Assembly (NCBI GenBank): GCA_001579985.1
Contig: LRSR01003919.1
Span: 1-30,392, forward strand
DNA length: 30,392 nt
Direction: 5' to 3'
Source: Hypsibius dujardini
Taxonomy: Eukaryota > Tardigrada > Eutardigrada > Parachela > Hypsibiidae
The notes beneath the pieces are model-generated. The model was not told where the DNA came from. It did not search any database and saw nothing but the letters and a program-made list of their open reading frames with translations. This document shows, one piece after another, positions 29,717-30,392 of the stretch (positions are counted from its first letter, which is position 1; every line of letters starts with the position of its first letter). Made by a program: the position numbers and the translations under genes.

Positions 29717-30392
29717 CTACACCCAAAAGATGACCCAGTTGGAGATCCAAAGCGGTAGCAAAAACAAGAAAGCTACCGGGACCAGCCAATTCCCGTATTC
29801 GGAATATTCCACGAAACTAGCCGAGACACCCTTTAGACTATGGACAATCACGGATTCCCAATGCGGTACCAAGGCCAGGAGATCAGACCAATTTTCACAG
29901 ACGCTACGCCCAATCAGCGGAACAATCGGGAATGATACAAACAACAGCAGCGCGTTCAAGAATCGAATTGGTGAATCATGCGCAGTGACAGCGGTCGCCC
30001 AGACAGCGACGGGAACGGACACAATCGCGATGACCAGTGCTAGCGAGAAATTCAGCATAGAGAGGGCGTAGAGTCCCACTGCCATTTCAATTAGATTAAC
30101 GCTTTTCAGCAGATCCGCATCTGCCCTAGACATGAATCTGAAGCAGCCACATTTGATAAGTTAAATATCTGCCTAAGTGATGCATTGAACCACAGCATTC
30201 AAAGTTGCCTTCAAACTTACCGAGAGGCCAGAAGAGGCAGTGAGAACGCCAGAAAAGTTGAAACTCCCAACGTCAGGCCCAAGTCGCGCCCGAGGTAGAC
30301 ATGTCCGAAGAAGGTACCGAAACTGATCCCATGAGCCAGGAGAAGCCATGGAAGGATGGCGCCCATGGTGGACGAGTTGACGGATGCTTTAT
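29717..30392 (-). CDS. GPAA1: GPI transamidase component GPAA1/Gaa1, C-terminal part (partial)
   Basis: An ER membrane subunit of the GPI transamidase, which attaches GPI anchors to proteins. Two exons are visible: from the right edge to 30221, and 30137..29717, with an 83-bp intron and phase-2 junction. They give the last 196 or so residues. Several hydrophobic segments are seen (ILPWLLLAHGISFGTFF, TLGVSTFLAFSLPLLA, MAVGLYALSMLNFSLALVIA, IRFLNALLLFVSFPIVPLIG, WLVPVAFLFLLPLWISNW). The block MLNFSLALVIA corresponds to ALTNFSLGFLLAT in human GPAA1. The end, WLVPVAFL...PLWISNWVIFWV, matches the human C-terminus LLFPLLSLG...PCWLLFWNVLFW. The N-terminal luminal peptidase-like domain lies off the right edge. 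Confidence 0.88.

Overview
The window is a piece of a compact invertebrate nuclear genome. Every recognisable gene is a conserved eukaryotic housekeeping or signalling gene cut by short GT-AG introns (about 60-1,340 bp). Genes lie on both strands with 0.8-4 kb between them, and introns and spacers are full of tetranucleotide tracts (CTGT/ACAG, TTGA/TCAA), minisatellites and small palindromic elements. The proteins look like ordinary bilaterian orthologues. A small-genome ecdysozoan such as a tardigrade would fit, but that is inference; the window has no diagnostic sequence. I see no bacterial genes, CRISPR arrays, tRNA or rRNA genes.

Layout, left to right. (1) PSMD12/Rpn5, minus, 63-1439: first four coding exons, the rest lies off the left edge. 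(2) An ING-family PHD-finger gene, plus, 2541-4669, two exons, divergent from PSMD12. (3) A TAO kinase, minus, 5513-11911, 15 coding exons, about 905 aa. (4) A 4 kb spacer (11912-15998) with an inverted-repeat element, CTGT tracts and a decayed LINE reverse-transcriptase fragment. (5) SDHAF2, minus, 15999-16829, three exons. (6) PSMD1/Rpn2, plus, 18070-21417, five exons, divergent from SDHAF2. (7) A myotubularin of the MTMR3/MTMR4 type with a C-terminal FYVE domain, minus, 22224-28311, 14 coding exons, about 1,129 aa. (8) The C-terminal part of GPAA1, minus, 29717 to the right edge. Exon boundaries were placed by hand from splice signals, reading frame and remembered family sequences. All junction phases agree, but no transcript data were used.

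The genes do not form one pathway. PSMD12 and PSMD1 are subunits of the same 19S proteasome cap, ING is a histone-mark reader, TAO feeds MAPK and Hippo signalling, SDHAF2 flavinates SDHA in mitochondria, MTMR3/4 dephosphorylates phosphoinositides, and GPAA1 belongs to the ER GPI transamidase. PSMD12/ING and SDHAF2/PSMD1 are divergent pairs. ING/TAO and PSMD1/MTMR are convergent pairs.

The most informative non-genic signals are small inverted-repeat elements: two related TACACAC-ended palindromes, one 146-bp element with perfect long arms and TA flanks, and one roughly 540-bp element that contains an ACAG tract. Others are the LINE relic, several very regular minisatellites, candidate CTCF-like boundary motifs in spacers, and 3' splice sites a few bases upstream of several start codons. 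I found no convincing new biological system.
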